Positions 6,106 through 8,605 of a DNA stretch of 8,605 nt are shown here, piece after piece. The position numbers and the translations under genes were made by a program. Location of the stretch: positions 1 through 8,605 of the forward strand of contig CAMWWW010000086.1 in the NCBI GenBank assembly GCA_947178015.1. The letters are read 5' to 3'. The notes beneath the pieces are model-generated. The model saw nothing but the letters and a program-made list of their open reading frames with translations. It did no database searches and was not told where the DNA came from. The stretch is from an uncultured Clostridia bacterium. Lineage in GTDB: Bacteria > Bacillota > Clostridia > Lachnospirales > Lachnospiraceae. The stretch's first letter is position 1; every line of letters starts with the position of its first letter.

Positions 6106-7992
6106 CTAGTTATCATCTGTATCATCCATATCGCCAAAAAGTTCTTCTATCTCTGCCTCCGTCATGACTTCTACACTAATTATTTTACCCTCTTTGTTTC
6201 GGGAAATTTTGATATTGATAGTTCCTTCAGGGTTAAAATCTAATGTATAAAAGGAGCTGTCCTGCCGAATATCTAAAAAGATATTGATAAGCTGACCGTT
6301 GTAATAGTATAATTTTCCCTCGCGAGTGATGCCATATAATTGGTATTCTTCGAGCTTTTGCGTTTCCAGTTGTGTTTTTTGCTCTTCCGATTGCTTATGC
6401 TTTTCCTCCAGCTCATCCGCCCAATCAAAGTTCCAGTCCAATTTTTGAAATATCAGAGATTGAAAACCAAAATTTCGATCATCCAAAGCTCTGTCCAGCC
6501 AATCTTCCAGCATTTCTTTGCTCATGTGATCCGCCAAGATGGAGAAAAAAGAGTACGCTCCATCTGCATAGAGCTTCTCAGCAAAATGGGTTCTGTCCAG
6601 CCAATCTTCCAGCATTTCCTTGCTCATATGATCCAGTAAGATGGAGAAAAAAGAGTGCGCTCCATCTGCATAGACTTTTTCGGCAAAATGGGAAAGGAGA
6701 GCATTGTCGCCGTTTAACTGGTCAATGCTGACGGAAAAGAAGGCGATGGCTTCATCTTCATAGATTTTGTCCAGCCATGCACTCTGTGTATCCGCGTCCA
6801 TCCGAGAAAAAGCAATTTGGAAAAGCGGCAGGCTGTCCGCTTCATAGTATTGCTCTGCCCGCGTGGCAGATATTTTTTTCTCCTCTTTATGGTCTGGTTT
6901 GCTTTCGGCGGCAGGCTGACTTTCATTGGCTGAAACCATAGTAGCCGCTGTTGGATAAATACCAAGAAAAAAGGCTGTGAGAAAAAAGGATACGGTCAAT
7001 AGGCCAGTAAACGTTTTTAATAGTATGGATTGTTTTTGAAAGCTCATAATGGCGCCCAACCTTTCTTTTAATAATTTTTTGTTTTGATTTAATGTGACAG
7101 CACCGAGAGATTCTCTGTAGTTTCCTACGGATGCCATAGCATTAAGCAAGGTTTTTCCGTAATTTTGTGCATGCGTTTGCCCTATTTTTGCGAGAACAGC
7201 TTCGTCACAGGAAAATTCACATGCCTTTGTGATCTCGCGCCTCATCAGGTATACAAGCGGATTGAACCAATGCAGACAGACTGTGATCTGCACCAGCCAT
7301 TTATAAAACATATCGCGCCGTTTATAATGTATACACTCATGCAGAGCAATATAGAAAAAGTCTTCTTCCGAAATGGCGTCGCTTGGAAGAATGATGCATG
7401 GATGAAAGAAACCAATAAGCAGCGGCGACGATACCAGAGGATTGATACAGAGCTCCATAGGTCTTCTTACGCCTGCCAGTTCTGCGGCAGCAGAAAGCCG
7501 ATCCAATTGTTTCAGATTGGAGACAGGAATGGAGCCAGCCTGTATATAACGAACAAAACTCTGATAGATTGTCACCTTGTGTATCAGTATGCCCAACGCG
7601 CCAGCCAGCCAAAGCAGCCAGCTTTGATGGAGCAATATGGTTTGCAAATCCTGCAATGGACGCTTTTCATCCGTAACGTCTGCTGGGATAGGTATGGTTT
7701 TGTTGTTCTGATCCAATTCAACAGGAGCAGAAACATTATCTATAGAAGAGGGCTGCTGCACAGGAGTGGTCGGATGTGCTGTCGTCCACTCAATGGATGA
7801 ATAGATTTTCCCCATGAAACTTTCTTCTGGCGAGAAGGGAAGGAAAAGTCGTATAATCACAATAAGCCATATATAATATTGCCATTGTCTGCTCGTTTTA
7901 TATTTCAAAAATCTCTTTACTACCAATAGCGCCAAGATAAGAAGGGCGCCGGAAAAAGACATGGATAGGATGGTTTTCAAAATAAGATTCAT
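6106..7992 (-). CDS. BlaR1-like M56 membrane metalloprotease with repeat-type sensor domain
   Basis: 628-residue membrane antirepressor-type protease. Hydrophobic helices lie at about 5-26, 37-53, 121-139 and 322-346. The zinc protease signature HECIH (218-222) and the downstream glutamate E259 in ACEFSCDEAV are intact. In BlaR1/MecR1 systems this half is activated by ligand binding outside and leads to cleavage of the BlaI repressor inside. After the last helix the extracellular part is not a penicillin-binding domain: no SxxK/SxN/KTG set is present, only a chance SRNK near residue 597. Instead it holds a disordered segment (355-380), a repeat array (387-515), a charged coiled-coil-like stretch (525-550) and a small C-terminal domain (554-628; YYYNGQLINIFLDIR...FYTLDFNPEG) that I recall from clostridial M56 proteins. 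The ATG overlaps the blaI stop (ATGA), with AGGA 6 nt upstream. The signal sensed is unknown, so blaR1 is a family name only. Confidence 0.88.
   Translation of the reverse strand: MNLILKTILSMSFSGALLILALLVVKRFLKYKTSRQWQYYIWLIVIIRLFLPFSPEESFMGKIYSSIEWTTAHPTTPVQQPSSIDNVSAPVELDQNNKTIPIPADVTDEKRPLQDLQTILLHQSWLLWLAGALGILIHKVTIYQSFVRYIQAGSIPVSNLKQLDRLSAAAELAGVRRPMELCINPLVSSPLLIGFFHPCIILPSDAISEEDFFYIALHECIHYKRRDMFYKWLVQITVCLHWFNPLVYLMRREITKACEFSCDEAVLAKIGQTHAQNYGKTLLNAMASVGNYRESLGAVTLNQNKKLLKERLGAIMSFQKQSILLKTFTGLLTVSFFLTAFFLGIYPTAATMVSANESQPAAESKPDHKEEKKISATRAEQYYEADSLPLFQIAFSRMDADTQSAWLDKIYEDEAIAFFSVSIDQLNGDNALLSHFAEKVYADGAHSFFSILLDHMSKEMLEDWLDRTHFAEKLYADGAYSFFSILADHMSKEMLEDWLDRALDDRNFGFQSLIFQKLDWNFDWADELEEKHKQSEEQKTQLETQKLEEYQLYGITREGKLYYYNGQLINIFLDIRQDSSFYTLDFNPEGTINIKISRNKEGKIISVEVMTEAEIEELFGDMDDTDDN
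6491..6692 (-). repeat. 102-bp tandem duplication within the M56 sensor domain
   Basis: 6491-6590 and 6593-6692 agree at 90 of 100 positions with a 102-bp period, exactly 34 codons, so the frame is kept. The protein copies, residues 435-468 and 469-502 (core SFFSI..DHMSKEMLEDWLD), differ at only 4 of 34 residues. They lie inside an older, weaker pattern of about 28-30 residues with aromatic anchors near 391, 419, 449, 483 and 510. Confidence 0.92.
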
Positions 7993-8372
7993 GGTTTATC
8001 CTGTCCTTTCTCCAACAGCTTTTTCAGTTCTTCATACTCTGCATCCTCTAACAAATCTCCTGAGATTAAATTTGAGACAAGTCCTTTTACATTTCCTTCA
8101 TAAATTTTATTTAAGAAGCATTTTGTCTGTGCTGTTTGGTATTCTGTTTCTGACACAAGCGGGGTATATTCATTGCGGCGTCCTATTTTCTTGGCACTTA
8201 AAAAACCCTTGTTGATAAGACGTGATAAAAGCACGATAAGCGTATTTTTTTGGCAAGGTTTTCCCCTTGCTGCCAGCCCATCCATAATATAGGGAAATAA
8301 TGTCACCTTCTCTGGGTTTCCCCAGACTATTCTCATAATCTCAAGCTCAGAGTCGGATATTTGTTGTATCAT
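7989..8372 (-). CDS. blaI: BlaI/MecI/CopY-family transcriptional repressor
   Basis: 127-residue winged-helix repressor of the penicillinase-repressor family, near the normal ~126 aa. The N-terminal DNA-binding domain (1-75) starts ISDSELEIMRIVWG; the recognition helix is about 41-54 (QKNTLIVLLSRLINKGFL) and the wing about 57-72 (KKIGRRNEYTPLVSE). The C-terminal helices (76-125) should form the dimer. In staphylococcal BlaI/MecI the induced cleavage is at N101-F102 within a LVxNF context; here LVSNL places N101-L102 at the same number, so proteolytic inactivation by the neighbouring M56 protein is plausible. It is the first gene of a two-gene operon, with the TGA overlapping the blaR1 ATG. It probably autoregulates through the operator-like repeats upstream. 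No beta-lactamase gene is in the window, so its other targets are unknown. Confidence 0.93.
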   Translation of the reverse strand: MIQQISDSELEIMRIVWGNPEKVTLFPYIMDGLAARGKPCQKNTLIVLLSRLINKGFLSAKKIGRRNEYTPLVSETEYQTAQTKCFLNKIYEGNVKGLVSNLISGDLLEDAEYEELKKLLEKGQDKP

Positions 8373-8378
8373 TTCAAA

Positions 8379-8386
8379 CCCTCCTT
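8379..8386 (-). promoter_or_regulatory. Strong RBS of blaI
   Basis: AAGGAGGG on the minus strand, 6 nt before the ATG at 8372, is a near-ideal Shine-Dalgarno sequence and fixes the start. Confidence 0.9.
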
Positions 8387-8390
8387 AATG

Positions 8391-8406
8391 TATAACACTT
8401 TGTTGT
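8391..8406 (-). promoter_or_regulatory. Operator-like site 1 of blaI promoter
   Basis: Minus-strand ACAACAAAGTGTTATA contains the dyad AACA-3-TGTT. It is nearly the same as site 2 (14/16) and lies at the predicted transcription start, between the -10 box and the RBS. BlaI-family operators are typically ACA...TGT dyads, which this fits. Confidence 0.65.
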
Positions 8407-8410
8407 CATA

Positions 8411-8439
8411 AATATAACATATTGTTGTACAATTGTCAA
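8411..8439 (-). promoter_or_regulatory. Sigma-A-type promoter of blaI-blaR1
   Basis: On the minus strand TTGACA (8434-8439) is followed by a 17-nt spacer and TATATT (8411-8416), one mismatch from full consensus. Transcription would start near 8404, giving a leader of about 30 nt. An AT-rich upstream stretch includes a GTATAT/ATATAC dyad (8440-8458). Confidence 0.8.
8413..8428 (-). promoter_or_regulatory. Operator-like site 2, within the blaI promoter spacer
   Basis: Minus-strand ACAACAATATGTTATA has the dyad AACA-3-TGTT and overlaps the spacer and -10 box. It is offset from site 1 by 22 bp, about two helical turns, so two BlaI dimers could bind the same face. Repression by occlusion of RNA polymerase is the expected mode. 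Confidence 0.7.
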
Positions 8440-8496
8440 GTATATATGTGAAATATACATTCAATTTTGTATAAGTTTTTGTAAAAGTTACTTGTA

Positions 8497-8519
8497 TAAT
8501 CATTTTCGAGAAAGGTCCG
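8497..8519 (+). repeat. Inverted terminal sequence upstream of blaI
   Basis: Plus-strand TAATCATTTTCGAGAAAG followed by GTCCG is the partner (22/23) of the inverted copy at 5997-6019. It directly abuts the core of repeat copy B, giving a terminal sequence-core arrangement. Confidence 0.75.
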
Positions 8520-8605
8520 CATAGCCAGCCCTGCTATTTCCTCCGTCACCCCGCTCCCGCTTAGTGAAAAACGTAGCGGACACTAAGCTCGTGAGAAACC
8601 TCGCT
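8519..8605. repeat. Palindromic intergenic repeat, copy B (cut by window end)
   Basis: Its core matches copy A in direct orientation up to 8587. The stem is shorter: GCTTAGTG (8559-8566) pairs with CACTAAGC (8581-8588) around a 14-nt loop, and the outer arm is imperfect. After 8588 it diverges from copy A. The end lies outside the window. Confidence 0.7.

Noticed and set aside
6340..6731. Two plus-strand frames containing repeated QPIFQHF / CPANLPAF peptides
   Set aside because: The repetition is the antisense echo of the 102-bp tandem duplication in the M56 gene, not a separate repeat protein.
7165..7800. Plus-strand open frame (211 codons) opposite the M56 gene
   Set aside because: Antisense to the conserved HECIH region; no family resemblance and no RBS.
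6106..8372. Beta-lactam resistance inducer system
   Set aside because: No beta-lactamase or PBP2a gene is in the window and the sensor lacks penicillin-binding motifs, so resistance cannot be claimed.

Overview
The window looks like a chromosomal segment from a gut Bacillota (Firmicutes), most likely a Lachnospiraceae-type clostridium. That is inferred from moderate GC, frequent AGA codons, strong purine-rich ribosome binding sites, and protein types common in that family: clostridial GH133 debranching enzyme, GH31 alpha-glucosidase and an M56/BlaI pair. No genus can be fixed from sequence reading alone.

Left part (1-5876, + strand): an alpha-glucan (glycogen/maltodextrin) breakdown operon. 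It holds the 3' part of a GH77 4-alpha-glucanotransferase (malQ), a GH133-type amylo-alpha-1,6-glucosidase starting 1 nt after the malQ stop, a HAD-superfamily hydrolase, and a complete GH31 alpha-glucosidase. Gaps are 1, 43 and 14 nt, so they are probably co-transcribed from a promoter left of the window. Together MalQ and the GH133 enzyme supply the two activities (oligosaccharide transfer and alpha-1,6 hydrolysis) that eukaryotes combine in one debranching enzyme; the GH31 enzyme can release glucose from the resulting oligosaccharides.

Middle (5877-6105): a short convergent intergenic region filled largely by a palindromic repeat (13-bp perfect stem) and a 23-nt terminal sequence.

Right part (6106-8372, - strand): a two-gene blaI-blaR1-type operon, blaI then blaR1 with an ATGA overlap. 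The BlaR1-like protein has the four-helix M56 zinc protease half. In place of a penicillin-binding sensor it carries an extracellular array of helical-looking ~28-34-residue repeats, two of which come from a recent 102-bp tandem duplication. blaI has a near-consensus sigma-A promoter (TTGACA-17-TATATT) overlapped by two near-identical 16-bp operator-like sequences spaced 22 bp.

Right edge (8497-8605): a second copy of the palindromic repeat, cut by the window end. The two copies share a direct core, and their blaIR-facing ends carry the same 23-nt sequence in inverted orientation (22/23), so the regulatory pair sits between them. The features most worth follow-up are the non-penicillin-binding repeat sensor, the double operator, and the repeat family bracketing the module.
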